From NCBI GenBank assembly GCA_026122225.1, contig JANEZZ010001410.1:124001-188000 (forward strand): a stretch of 64,000 nucleotides of DNA. Reading direction: 5' to 3'. The notes beneath the pieces were generated by a model that saw only the letters and a list, made by a program, of their open reading frames with translations, was not told the DNA's origin and did no database searches. The translations under genes were made by a program, and so were the position numbers. Shown here piece by piece: positions 1-10,219 of the stretch (positions are counted from its first letter, which is position 1; every line of letters starts with the position of its first letter). The stretch is from Heloderma charlesbogerti (Eukaryota; Chordata; Lepidosauria; Squamata; Helodermatidae).

Positions 1-44
1 GACTTGACCAAAATGCACAAAGTTCTTCAAGCAGTATCCAATGT

Positions 45-140
45 TAGTCCTACTTAAAGATGTAGACCCATTGAAATGAATGGAACTTTGGTTAGTCACA
101 ACTAACTTAAGTCCCATTCATTTCAGTTGGTCTACTCTAT
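45..140. repeat. Short inverted-repeat MITE-like element
   Basis: Two arms, CCCATTGAAATGAATGG and its near reverse complement CCCATTCATTTCAG, face each other across a short centre with TTAGTCACAACTAA. From general knowledge this 'AAGTCCCATT' type hairpin is common in reptile and bird genomes. Boundaries are approximate and no target duplication was found. Confidence 0.45.
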
Positions 141-861
141 TTCAAAACTTTTCGGAGAGCATGTTTGGAATTGCAGACAGGATATGTTCACATGAACGGG
201 ACATGTTAACGCAGAGCAGCAGTGGTGGCAAGTCCGGAGTTGGCTGTGGGCCCTTCTAGCACACAAGGACCACTTTAACGGCCCTAGATGCTAAGCACAG
301 ATGTTGGCCCTGCCTCCAGCTTCTATTCCAGCCTTTAAATCCTCTATGGAGAGGGGGGCAGTTTTCTGTACCTCTCAAGCAGAGCCTGTATTTCTACCCT
401 GTTTGCCTTTGCTGGTGTTTGCCATCCTTTTCTCCCTCCTGGCTACTTTGCTTATCTCATTACTAGTTCTCTCTTTGGCAGATCAACAGCAGCAACAAAG
501 GTGTGCCACACAGAGACATAAACGCCAGAAGTAAACCAACAAAAACCCTGGGCTGTGGAAATCTCAGCACTATCAGAGCAGGCACATCACAACACAAATC
601 CCTTGGCTTGTGGGCGGTGGCTGGGTGGGAGCTTTGATTTTCCATTAGGATTTCTGTAACAAGCAAGCACAGCATTCAGGGTGTATGAATACAAGGGAAG
701 TGAAGCTGAATTGGTGCAATAGCTCTGACAGGGAGTGAGTGGGAAACAGAACCTGATAATCAAGTGCGCAACCATGCTTGGCTGGCAAGGGAGTTATGGA
801 AAAGGAGAAGCTAGACTGCAGAGACTCATTTAACTGTAGAATCAGATATTTGTATGGAAGA
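141..861. other. No gene recognised
   Basis: Sequence without a recognisable repeat or coding pattern. Short open frames exist on both strands but have no protein-like composition or motif. Confidence 0.5.
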
Positions 862-1270
862 CAGGGATGGGGGAGAATTCCTCCACGGACCCCAGTGAGG
901 CCAGATTCAAAAGAATCCGGGCTCCAGAGTCCATGGAGGAATGGATCGCTTACCTCTGCCTCCCTGAGGAATCCTCCCTGGCTGGATCCTCCCTGCTGGC
1001 TGGCTCCAGAGCGCCAGCGATACACCCACCATTGCCACATCGCCGGCTGGGCTGACCGACTCCGGATGCAAATGGTGTCGCAGATGCCACTTGCAGCCAG
1101 AAAGCAATTAGATTAAGCTAAATGCAGCCATAAATGGCCACAAATGGTGTCTGCTACACCATTTGCATCCGGACTCCGGAGTCAGTTTGCCCAGCCAGCG
1201 ATATGGCAAGAGCGGCCAAATCGCTGGTGCTCCCAAGCGGAGGAACAGGTAGGGAATCCACCCATCCCTA
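862..1270. mobile_element. hAT-like hairpin element, degraded copy (B end left, A end right)
   Basis: It starts AGGGATGGGGGAGAATTC and ends CATCCCTA, the termini of the window's dominant family. The left end has the B-type palindrome (two arms around GAATCCGG); the right end has a decayed A-type end (CAGGTAGGGAATCC in place of AGGTAAGTGACTT). Centrally, AAATGGTGTC repeats and its complement form a hairpin around 1066-1170. No convincing 8-bp TSD remains, so this is an old or rearranged copy. Confidence 0.6.
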
Positions 1271-1282
1271 GACAGACTGTTT

Positions 1283-1468
1283 GAACTTGGTCAGGGGGCA
1301 TGGCTCAGTGGCAGAGCACCTCCTTTGCATGCAAAAGGTCCCAGATTCAATCCTCAACTTCTCCAGGTAGGGCTAGGAAAGAATTCTGCCTGAAATCCTG
1401 GAGAGTTGCTGACTGTTAATGTGAACAATACTGGGCTAGATGGACCAGTGGTCTTACTCAGTATAAGA
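1283..1468 (+). mobile_element. tRNA-derived SINE, 5' part, split by a hAT element
   Basis: A pol III A-box-like TGGCTCAGTGG near 1300 and a B-box-like GGTCCCAGATTCAATCC near 1338 mark a tRNA-like head, followed by the family body (CTCCAGGTAGGGCTAGGAAAG, GGGCTAGATGGACCAGTGG, CTCAGTATAAG). From knowledge of reptile repeats this is a common tRNA-SINE. Its 3' part resumes after the inserted element at 2307. Confidence 0.65.
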
Positions 1469-2306
1469 TAGGGATGTCAGAGAATTCTGCCACGGATGCG
1501 GAATCCCCCCAGAATGGAGCTTACCTGGCGGCGGATGCGGCAGCGATGGATGCAGTGGTGGATGCGGCGGTAGCGGTGGCTCCAGCTGGTCTCCCGGCTG
1601 CTGCTGGATTGCTGTGGCCACAAATGGCTGCCGTCGTAGTGGCTGCCATTTGCATGGCTTCCTTTTGCCGTGATAGGCTACACAAATACTTACGTGGCCT
1701 ATCATGGCAAAGAGCAGGGGCACAAATGGCAGCTGCTACATCATTTGTGTCCCTGCTTTTTCCCGTGATAGGCTATGTAAGTATTTACATAGCCTATCAC
1801 GGCAAAAAGAAGCTGCGCAAATGGCGTAGTGGGTGCCATTTGCATGGCTGCCTTTTGCCATGATAGGCTATGTAAATACTTACGTAGCCTATCACGGCTT
1901 GGCGGCCACACAAATGGCAGCTGGCGTAGCGGCGCAGCATTTGTGGCCACAGCACCCCGGCCAAAAGAAGGCTGTCCTAGGTGTGGAGGAAGTGTTTTGG
2001 AGGAGGAAGTGATTTGGCTGAAAGTAAATGGAGATGGAGGATTTCAACTGAAAAAGAACACCCACAAACAAGGCAGTGAGCACAATTCATTTTTTAAAAA
2101 AATCTTACGTATTTATTATCGGAATATACTACCTTGCATTTTTATTTACGAAAATTTTGCAACTCTGTGCGGATGACAAAAAAAAAAGCCGCATGACTGC
2201 TGGCTCCACCGGACCTCATGGTGTTGTTCCTCAGAGGATTCTGTGGCATGGACTGAAGGGAATTTGATCCCATTTTGGTCTGTGGCAGAATTCTCTGACA
2301 TCCCTA
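1469..2306. mobile_element. hAT-like hairpin element with two B-type ends
   Basis: Termini are TAGGGATGTCAGAGAATTC and GAATTCTCTGACATCCCTA: both ends are B type, unlike most copies, which pair A with B. Inside are at least four stems of the GTGATAGGCTA type and paired AAATGG/CCATTT stems around 1620-1960. The right third (2080-2200) is AT-rich with a poly-A tract and lacks the usual core symmetry. It interrupts a tRNA-SINE; flanks TATAAGA and TATGAAA are a weak TSD. Confidence 0.75.
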
Positions 2307-2360
2307 TATGAAACTGCCTTACACGGACTCATCTCACTCAGTATTGCCTACTCTACTGGC
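2307..2360 (+). repeat. SINE 3' remnant downstream of the hAT insertion
   Basis: The AAACTGCCTTACACGGACTC...CTCAGT run is the kind of 3' end expected for the SINE beginning at 1283, so the hAT element sits inside one SINE copy. Confidence 0.45.
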
Positions 2361-2366
2361 AATGGC

Positions 2367-2500
2367 TAGGGATAGACGGACTCACCCCAGTCCAAGCTCG
2401 GTGGGCACTCAGGAGGCCAAGAAGTGCAAGCCCCTGGAGGGCGCAGTGAGCAGTTCTCTCATGCCCTGCAACCTTCCGTCCTCCATGTGAGCCTCAATTT
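2367..2500. repeat. Fragment of a TAGGGAT-terminated GC-rich element
   Basis: It opens TAGGGATAGACGGACTCACC and closely resembles the start at 38358 (TAGGGATGGACGGACTCACC). The other end is missing, probably lost where the BovB fragment begins. Confidence 0.4.
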
Positions 2501-2537
2501 TGAATCAAGATGGGGCTCTGCATTTTCCGTAGATCTA

Positions 2538-3507
2538 ATGTTGCACACACAGTAAGAACCAGACATGGAACAACCGAGTAGTTCCAAATTGGGAAAGGAG
2601 TACAACAAGGCTGCATATTGTCACCCTGCTTATTTAACTTATATGCAGAGTACATCATGAGAAACGTCGGGTTGGATGAATCACAGGTCGGAATTAAGAT
2701 TGCCGGGAGAATTATCAACAACCTCCGATATGCAGACAATACCACTCTAATGGCAGAAAGTGAAGAGGATCTAAAGAGCCTCTTGTTGAGGGTGAAAGAG
2801 GAGAGTGCAAAAGCTGGTTTGAAACTCAACATTAAAAAAACGAAGATCATGGCATCTGGCCCCATCACTTCCTGGCATATAGAAGGGGAAGAAATGGCAG
2901 CAGTGACAGATTTTACTTTCTTGGGCTCCAAGATCACTGCAGACGGTGACTGTAGCCATGAAATTAAAAGACGCTTGCTCCTTGGGAGGAAAGCTATGGC
3001 AAACCTGGACAGCATAGTAAGAAGCAGAGACATCACCTTGCCGACAAAGGTCCATCTAATCAAAGCTATGGTTTTCCCAGTAGTAATGTATGGCTGTGAG
3101 AGCTGGACTATAAGGAAGGCTGAGTGCTGAAGAATTGATGCTTCGAACTGTGGTGCTGGAGAAGACTCTTACGAGTCCCCTGGACTGCAAGGAGGTCAAA
3201 TCAGTCCATCCTAAAGGAAATCAACCCTGAGTGCTCCTTGGAAGGACAGATACTGAAGCTGAAGCTCCAATATTTTGGCCACCTAATGCGAAGAGAAAAC
3301 TCTCTGGAAAAGACCCTGATGCTGGGAAAGACTGAAGGCAAAAGGAGAAGGGGACGGCAGAGGATGAGATGGCTAGATAGTATCACCGATGCAATGAATA
3401 TGAATTTGAGCACGCTCCGGGGGAGAGCGCAGGAGAGGAAGGCCTGGCGTGCTATGGTCCATGGGGTCACGAAGAGTCGGACATGACTGAACGGCTGAAC
3501 AACAACA
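2538..3507 (+). mobile_element. RTE-BovB LINE, 5'-truncated 3' portion
   Basis: A BovB LINE covering the second half of the reverse transcriptase, the C-terminal region and the 3' end, closing with GAGTCGGACATGACTGAACGG and an AAC tail. Translation gives KGVQQGCILSPCLFNLYAEY, then RYADNTTLMAESEEDLKSL, then YGCESWTIRKAE, all diagnostic of BovB. The catalytic YADD motif reads YADN here, and a TGA stop at 3128-3130 splits the frame. The copy is dead on arrival, as usual for 5'-truncated LINEs. A better preserved relative lies at 45241-47690 on the other strand. Confidence 0.92.
2618..3130 (+). pseudogene. BovB reverse transcriptase fragment (RT palm to C-terminus)
   Basis: An uninterrupted 170-residue frame from the RT fingers/palm boundary to a stop at 3128-3130. 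The palm motif is YADN rather than YADD, which removes one metal-binding aspartate and makes activity implausible even if expressed. The frame begins at an internal methionine, not a true start. The BovB protein resumes in another frame after the stop (3238-3486, with QYFGHLMRRENSLEKTLMLG and MRWLDSITDAMNM). Confidence 0.85.
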
Positions 3508-3650
3508 ACAATGTTGCACACAATGACAACCATAAAGGGCCATCTTCCCATTGTTATGGCCGCCATTGTCTTTTCATATATCTAATATTGAGCACAATGG
3601 TGGCCATAAAGGGCCATTTCCCCAACATTGCGGGGCACAATCAGACAGCC
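3508..3650. repeat. Short diverged repeat with CATAAAGGGCCAT arms
   Basis: Two direct copies of the motif CCATAAAGGGCCATxTTCCC occur at ~3530 and ~3604 with GCACAATG between. Similar CATAAAGGGGCCATTTAC sequence recurs near 54560, so this is probably a piece of the same MITE family. Confidence 0.35.
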
Positions 3651-4346
3651 CAGGCAAGTCCTCAGCGGGTGGGGGCAGTGGCTCACCATGCCAAATTCAG
3701 GGGTGCAGATCCTGGGCACCCACACCATCCCTGGCAGTGGCACACCATGGTGTCATGACCTGGATTACCATCACTAACTTTGTCATCGACCAGAGGGAGA
3801 AAGGCCAGCTGAGTAAGTAGCACCACCCAGATCTGGGTCCTCCTGACAATGAGGCTGAGGTGAGCAACAAGCAACCATCCAAGTCCAAGAGGTCCAGGCA
3901 GAACTCCAGAACTCCAATCCCCAAGTTAGACCACATGGAGGATCCAGCATCCTCACCTCCAAGGACCTCCAAGGACCTCACATGCCAGATGACCACTGCT
4001 GGCAACATGGCTGGCAAGAGACAACAGATGGTGTTCATGGTGTGGAAGAAGAAAATAGAGGCATTTCTTTTCCTCCCTCTCTCATAATGGTAGAATCTGG
4101 GGTAATCCAATAAGGTCGAGTGGTGTTGATGGGAGGGCTACATTCTCAGGCCAGGAAGGTATGGTGGACGGCTCCCCCCAAAGTGGGGTGACCCCTGATT
4201 CCCCTGAGTTTTCCTTGGGGTGATTCTGGGCCTCCATAGCAGGGCACATGACTGTTATACAATTGCTAAGCATTCTTGTTGTTGTCATGTCTTACAAGAG
4301 AGATATAAGCTAGAAGTTCTTTTCTAATAAAATCTAGTGTCCAAAG
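3651..4346. other. No gene recognised
   Basis: Apparently unique sequence. An AATAAA lies at about 4326 but no coding frame supports a transcript end here. Confidence 0.45.
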
Positions 4347-4447
4347 TAGGTATGTCAGAGGAATGCATCTGGGGCCTGGAGCGTGCCGAGCATTCATCAG
4401 TTCACCCCCTCAGACATCCTCTCTCTTCCCTTGCAGACTGTCTGGTT

Positions 4448-4502
<55 letters not shown>

Positions 4503-4804
4503 GTAAACAGAAAGTTGTGTAAATTGCAGCTGCAATTTGCATAATTTGTGCAAATTCCAGCCAGAATTTGATTAATGTACACAAATCCTGGCCAGAATTT
4601 GCAAAAATTAAGCAAATTATGGCTGGAATTTGCACAAATTATGCAAATTGCAGCCACCATTTGTGGAACTCCCTATTTATGGGAGGGGGGACAAAAATGT
4701 CCCCAAATTTTGGGAAAAACCCATGGCTCAGCTCAAGAATGCAAGCCAAGCAGTTATCTGTTAAGCCCCAAAAGGGCTGGATTTGCAAACGACGGACATC
4801 CCTA
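4347..4804. mobile_element. TAGG...CATCCCTA element, AT-rich type, carrying a (CTTT)n tract
   Basis: Begins TAGGTATGTCAGAGG and ends GACATCCCTA. Flanking 8-mers GTCCAAAG and GTTGTAAG match at 5 of 8, a weak TSD. The interior has repeated AAATTGCA / TGCAAATT and AATTTGCATAATTTG segments that pair with each other. It shares only its termini with the hairpin-core elements. Confidence 0.5.
4446..4501. repeat. (CTTT)n microsatellite
   Basis: About 13 uninterrupted CTTT units inside the AT-rich element. Confidence 0.95.
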
Positions 4805-5593
4805 GTTGTAAGCAGAGTTTAGGAAGACACACAGGGAGCAGAGGACCTTGTTAGCAAGTCCTTAAGGTGCCACCAATGTTTAATGAGCCAAGGATTAATT
4901 ATGCTGCCCATGTGGATCCCACAGCCTCACCTTCTTCTCACCTCCTGGATGCCATTTCATTAGTCACCATGCAGAAATTAACTTCCTGGCCGCACTAGGC
5001 CTAGTCTCATTAATGGTCTTACATCTGATGTGCATACTACATGTCATGCAAGATCATTTTTAAAAACAAACAAACACCCTTTGCTCTTTCACAGATAGGG
5101 GATGAATTTATTTCCCAGGTGAGAGAGAACAATGAGCTCGGCTGGAGTCACCAACGCTACATCTTAACAAGAGCCATAAAAGGGACTGACTCCATTATCC
5201 AGTATGATTAGAGGCAAATTGCTGCATAAACAAGGGGAGAAGGAACTCTGGGTCAATGCATAAGTCCAAAGCAGCTGTCTGGATTTGCTCATCTCAACCT
5301 TATGTAAATTCTCTTGCCAGACCTTCTGAAAGCGGTTCTGTTTGAAGTTCTCTGCAATGGCCTCATGCTTTTCAGAAAAGGAGCAGAAATGGACCAAGTT
5401 CCAGAGATAATTAATCTGATCCTTTCTGCTTTCCTTCTTCTGTTTTTCTCCCTTAACACATCCAAGTTGTTGGTGTCATGCTTTCTCGCCATGATTATAT
5501 TGCTTTGGGGTGGAGTGTTTAAATCCTTAAAACATGAATTCCTTGGGAGACAGTCAAGGATTAATAATTTTAATCCTTGATTAAGATTTTAAA
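4805..5593. other. No gene recognised
   Basis: Mixed AT-rich sequence. The plus-strand frame at 5314-5580 has a hydrophobic stretch but no recognisable family. Confidence 0.45.
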
Positions 5594-6022
5594 TAATTTT
5601 AAAGGGGAGATATGATAGCGCTCTTCAAGTACTTGAAAGGCTGTCACAGAGAGGAAGGCCAGGATCTCTTCTCGATCATCCCAGAGTGCAGGACACGGAC
5701 TAATGGGCTCAAGTGACAGGAAGCAAGATTCCAGCTGAACATCAGGAGAAACTTCCTGACTGTTAGAGCAATACGACTATGGAACCAATTACCTAGGGAG
5801 GTGGTGGGCTCTCCCACACTGGAGGTGTTCAAGACGAGGCTGGACAGCCATCTGTCAGGGATGATCTGACCTGGATTCCTGCATTGAGCAGGGGGTTGGA
5901 CCTGATGGCCTTGTAGGCCCCTTCCAACCCCACTATTCTATGATTCTATGATTCTATGATTCTATGATTCTATGATTCTATGATTCTATGATTCTATGAT
6001 TCTATGATTCTATGATGCTATG
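5594..6022 (+). mobile_element. CR1 LINE, 3' end, plus strand
   Basis: Classic CR1 tail region: GGGGAGATATGATAGCGCTC, then GAGGCTGGACAGCCATCTGT, then GGACCTGATGGCCTTGTAGG, closing with about ten ATTCTATG octamers from ~5932, the hallmark CR1 3' terminus. It encodes only the last part of ORF2 and the 3' UTR and is 5' truncated. Other CR1 copies in this window lie at 13164-13622, 39686-39878 and 62640-64000. Confidence 0.93.
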
Positions 6023-6602
6023 AATTTAACAGGTTTTATTTGTGAGAGAGCGAGGGGGGAAGAATCAAGCTAAATTGGTCAATAAGCACAGTATTACTTA
6101 TGATACAAATATCTGTTTTTGTTTTTGTTTATTTAACTCTTCTTTTTACAGTATTTTCCCCTCTCAAATCAGTAGGTTTCACATATCCCTAACCTAAGAA
6201 TCCAATCCACGCTCCACCCTGGTCCCAGATCCACTCATTATTTTAACTGACTGATCCCATCCACTCCTTTGCCAACACTGGGCCCTCCAGGAGACCTTCC
6301 CTTTAATATTAATATTAATATTTCATCCTCCAAACACACAGCCCCACCCAGTCATACTCCAGAAAACAGCTCACTACATTGATTTGTTAAATACATAATC
6401 CCCTCTCTCTCTCTCTCTCTCTCTCCCTTTCTCTTCCCCCAGCCCAAAAGATAATGTGGTACTTTTGCTCTTAATCACACTAAACCTCCGGTGTGTGTAA
6501 TGGTATCAATTAGAGCTGTGCACAAAGGGCCTCTCAAAATTCTCCAGCCTATCTGTGGACAGAGAAACTGAGGGGGCAATTTCACCGAATTTCTCCTAGG
6601 GG
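6023..6602. other. No gene; short (CT)n tract
   Basis: AT-rich sequence with an ATTAAT run at ~6305 and a (CT)n microsatellite at about 6401-6424. A motif resembling a TAGGG terminus (CCTAGGGGTAAGGATG) sits at the right edge where the next element begins. Confidence 0.5.
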
Positions 6603-6799
6603 TAAGGATGTCAGAGAATTCCACCATGGACTCCAGTGAGGCCGGATTCTTTAGAATCCAGCCCCCTGGAATCCGTGGCAGAATGGACTCCCCCCCACCA
6701 CCACCCCGCGGAATCCCCCCGAGACAAAGCATACCTGATGGCGGATGCAGCGGTGACGGCTCCTCCGGCTGGTCTCCCAGCCGCTGCCAGGCTGCTGCG

Positions 6800-7766
6800 T
6801 AGGGATGTACAAAAGTCACTTACCTTTTCACAGATTCTGTTTGTGGGGGGGAGGCTCTCTGTCCCTCCCCCCAGAATCCTTGACATGGGGGGGAGGCAAT
6901 CCAGTCCTCCCCCTCGGAATCCTCGACGGCCGACTCTGCTCTGCGGTGGCTTCGCGGAGCAGCTGGCCAGACCAGGGCTATCTGCAGCCGGATTTCCAGC
7001 GGTGGACTGACTGGTGCAGATGCAAATGGTGGCCGCCATAGCGGCTGCCATTTGCGTCCAGCCAAGGAGCCATGATAGGCTATGTAAGTCTTTACGTAGC
7101 CTATCACGTCTGGGTTAAAAAAAAAAAACGGCGTACGCAAATGGCGGCGGCTACGGCGGCTGTTGCAACTTGCTGTTACAACTTATTCTGTTGCAACTTG
7201 CGGTTGCAACTTATTCTGTTGACATATTCTGTTGTTAATATTTACGTAGACTATTACGGCGAAAGAAAAGGGGAACGCAAATAGCGTAGTGGGCGCTATT
7301 CACGTTCCTTTTTTATTCGCCATTTTAGCCTACGTAAATATTAACAACAGAATATGTCAACAGAATATTTACATAGACTAAAACAGCGAAAAATAAGGAA
7401 CACAAATGGCAGCTGCCATAGCCGCCATTTGCATATGCCGTTTTTGTTTTGTTTTGTTGCCCAGACGTGATAGGCTACGTAAGTCTTTACGTAGCCTATC
7501 ACGTCTGGGTAAAAAAAAAAAAAAGACCAGACCGCAAATGACAGCCGCGGGCGGCAGCCAGTCGAAAGACCAGCCGCCGCCACCGCCGCCGAAGCCGCCA
7601 CTGGAGCCGCCGCCATTCGGAACATCCACCTCAGTTATGTCTCGTACCAGGGGGATCCGTGGGGGGGCGGGGGAGTGGCAGGCTGTTCCACCACGGATTT
7701 TGGGAGGCCAAATGCCAGTGCATTCGGCCTCACTGAAATCTGTGGCAGAATTCTCTGGCGTCCCTA
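6800..7766. mobile_element. hAT-like hairpin element (A left, B right) nested in an older copy
   Basis: Starts TAGGGATGTACAAAAGTCAC and ends GAATTCTCTGGCGTCCCTA. The 8-bp flanks CTGCTGCG and CTGCTGCA match at 7 of 8, fixing both boundaries and showing insertion into the outer copy. The order inside is: GC-rich A region, AAATGGTGGC stem, GATAGGCTATGTAAG stem, core with TAGACTATTACGG arms, second GATAGGCTACG stem, then the B region with GCCAGTCGAAAGACCAGCCG. The core carries an unusual shared loop insertion (see 7190-7376). Confidence 0.85.
7190..7376. repeat. Core stem arms sharing a novel loop insertion
   Basis: The left arm (7213-7247) and the reverse complement of the right arm (7333-7366) share ATTCTGTTGACATATTCTG followed by TTGTTAATATTTACG. 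This insertion is absent from the core stems of other copies. The left arm also has extra GTTGCAACTT units (7165-7210) that the right arm lacks. Confidence 0.8.
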
Positions 7767-8105
7767 CTGCTGCAGCCCCAAATGGCGGCGGTCGTCGTAG
7801 TGGTCGCCATTTGCGTGGCTGCCTTAGCGTGATAGGCTACGTAAACACTTAGTTACTTACTAATAAGTAAATAATTACTTATGTAGCCTATCATGGCTGG
7901 CAGCCACGCAAATGGCAGCCAGCATAGTGGCTGCCATTTGCGGCCGCAGCAGCTCGGCAGCAGCCGGAATTCTGGCTATGGCCAGCCCCAGCCGGTGGCT
8001 CCGTGGAGTTCCCATGGAGCGGAATCAGATGGGGAGGATTCGGGGGGGTGGAGCACCCCCCCACTACAGATGGCCCCAGCAGAACCTGGTAAGCGTTTCC
8101 TACCT

Positions 8106-8744
8106 AGAAGAGAAGAGATTCTCCAGCAGTTTCTCACAGAGAGGGCTCACTATTGGCAGAGGGTGTAGCACAGGATTTTTATTTTTTTTTCTAAAGGTTT
8201 TTCGTTCATTGTACTGCTCCTGCAAGCTGCAACAGAATAAACTAGGTACAGGCTTCCACTTTTCTGAGGCAGAATTTTTAATTTCTTTGGGTTTTTGAGC
8301 TTACCTAATCACTGCAAGGTAGCCAAGGGTGCTGTGAGCGTTTTCTCTCTCTGACTTTCCATTGCTCTGCAGCCTCTCAGGCCACATGGCAACTGAAAAA
8401 AAAAAACAACCATAGGAGAAATTACCTCACGATGTCTTTCTCATGATGGCTTTAATTGAAGTGCGGGAAGCTGAGAAGGCTACAGGCTGCCACAGAGATT
8501 ATTGTACAATGAATCTCTGTACACTCCATGGCCACCCTATAAGTAAAGTAAGCACAAGAACCCCAAACCCAACCAACCCATGAGAATTTATCCGAAATTT
8601 CTTCTCCTTTGAATTTATTTTCAAAAGCAATTTCTTTTCTATCAAACTGAATGAGAACGGTGAAAAAAACTGTGGGATAAATTTTTGGAACAGTACTTGT
8701 ATCAATATCAAAGTCAGCAAAATTCAAACTCATGGAGGTTCTCT
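8106..8744. other. No gene recognised
   Basis: AT-rich, apparently unique DNA between two hAT blocks. No coding or repeat signature was found. Confidence 0.5.
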
Positions 8745-9016
8745 AATTTCTATAGGGGTGTATGAAACCCTTCTTACCTGGCTCTGCTGGGTTCCGCAGG
8801 TGGGGGGAGGCAATCCGTCCCTCCCCCCAGAATCTTCAATGGGGGGGAGGTGATCTGTTCCTCCCCACCAGAATCCTACCTGGCCAGCTCCACTCCAGGG
8901 CCTCCAGCCGCTGCAAGGCTGGTGTGGAGGCAAATGGCGTCCTGAGTAGGGGATGCCATTTGAGTCCCTATAGTAGCCCGTGATAGCCTACTTAAATATT
9001 TAGGTAGCCTATCACG

Positions 9017-9837
9017 TAGGGATGTACGAAAGTCACTTACCTTTCCGCGGATTATGTTGATGGTGGGGGGGAGGCGTTCCATACCTCCCCCCGGAATCCT
9101 CGACGGGGGGGAGGCGATCCGTTCCTCCCCCCTGGAATCCTCCACAGCCGGCTGTGCTCCGCAGCAGCTCTGCGGAGCAGCTGGCCAGACCCAGCCAGGC
9201 CAGAGCCGTCCACAGCCGGATTTCCGGTCGCGAAGGGCTCTGGGGGACAAAAAAAACAACCGCGTACGCAAATGGCGGCGGCTATGGCTGCCGCCATTTG
9301 TGTTCGTTATTTTTGGCCGTCTGAATCTATGTAAATATTTACGTAGACTATGACGGCGAAAATAAAGGGGAACGCAAATAGCGTAGCGGGCGCTATTTGA
9401 GTCCCTTTTTGATTTACCATTTTAGCCTACAGAAATATTTACGTAGATTCAGATGGCCAAAAATAAGGAACGCAAATGGTGGCAGCCGTAGCTGCCGCCA
9501 TTTGCATACGCGGGTTTTTTTGTTTTTTGTTTTAACTCAGCCATGATAGGCTACATAAATCTTTATGTAGCCTATCACGTCTTTTTTTTTTTTTTTTACA
9601 AGGCTGCAAATGGTGGCAGCAGCAGCCAGTCGGAAGACCAGCCACCGCCGCCGCCGCCGTCGAAGCCACCTCCGGAGCCACTGCCGCCCGCAAGATCCAC
9701 CCCAGGTAAGTCTCGTCCTGGGGGGGATCTGTTGGGGGTGGGGGGTTGGCAGGACATTCCGCCACGGAGTTTGGGGGGCTGAATGCACTGGCATTTGGCC
9801 TCACCGAGATCCGTGGTGGAATTCTCTGACATCCCTA
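9017..9837. mobile_element. hAT-like hairpin element, inner copy 1 (A left, B right)
   Basis: TAGGGATGTACGAAAGTCAC to GAATTCTCTGACATCCCTA. Flanking 8-mers CTATCACG (9009-9016) and CTCTCACG (9838-9845) match at 7 of 8; the target lies at the foot of a GATAGGCTA stem of the outer copy. It contains the full core: poly-A, CGCGTACGCAAATGGCGGC stem, GTCTGAATCTATGTAAAT stem, central AACGCAAATAGCGTAG stem, the mirror-image second half, and CAGGTAAGTCTCGTC near the B end (~9704). Confidence 0.88.
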
Positions 9838-10219
9838 CTCTCACGGCTAAAGCAGGGACACAAATGGCATCCCCTACACCATTTGCGTTCTCGTTTTATC
9901 CGTGATAGGCTACGTAAATATTTACGTAGCCTATCATGGATATAACGGGAATGCAAATGGTGTCCCCTACGCCATTTGCATTCCCAATTTAGCCGTGATA
10001 GGCTATGTAAATATTTACATAGCCTATCACGGGCTACCATAGGGATGCAAATGGCATCCCCTACTCAGGATGCCATTTGCATCTGCACCAGCCTGGCAGC
10101 AGCTGGAGCCACAGCTGCCACCGCAGCTGCCACCGACACCACCACCGTCGGAGCTGAAGCTGCAGCCGGAGCTGCAGCCAGGTGGGCTCCATTTTGCAGG
10201 GCTTTCATGGCATGGAGGG

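Larger units (their letters stand above)
6603..8105. mobile_element. hAT-like hairpin element, interrupted by a second copy
   Basis: The outer element starts TAAGGATGTCAGAGAATTC (B end) and continues after the inner insertion at 7767 with AAATGGCGGCGGTCG...CGCCATTTGCG and a stem at ~7830-7890 (GATAGGCTACGTAAA...GTAGCCTATC). It closes with the A-type AACCTGGTAAGCG; the terminal CATCCCTA is decayed to about CTACCTA. No TSD is legible. It is the older of the nested pair. Confidence 0.65.

Noticed and set aside
1294..1360. tRNA gene
   Set aside because: A- and B-box-like sequences are present but the cloverleaf is not completed and a SINE body follows.
2101..2180. Possible 3' UTR with poly-A signal
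   Set aside because: AT-rich sequence is inside a transposon and no upstream exon exists.
5940..6020. Stand-alone ATTCTATG minisatellite
   Set aside because: It is the normal 3' tail of the CR1 copy immediately upstream.
7480..7840. Regular short repeats with spacers, superficially like a CRISPR array
   Set aside because: The units are palindromic stems in mirror order inside a transposon with TSDs; spacer lengths vary and the genome is clearly vertebrate.
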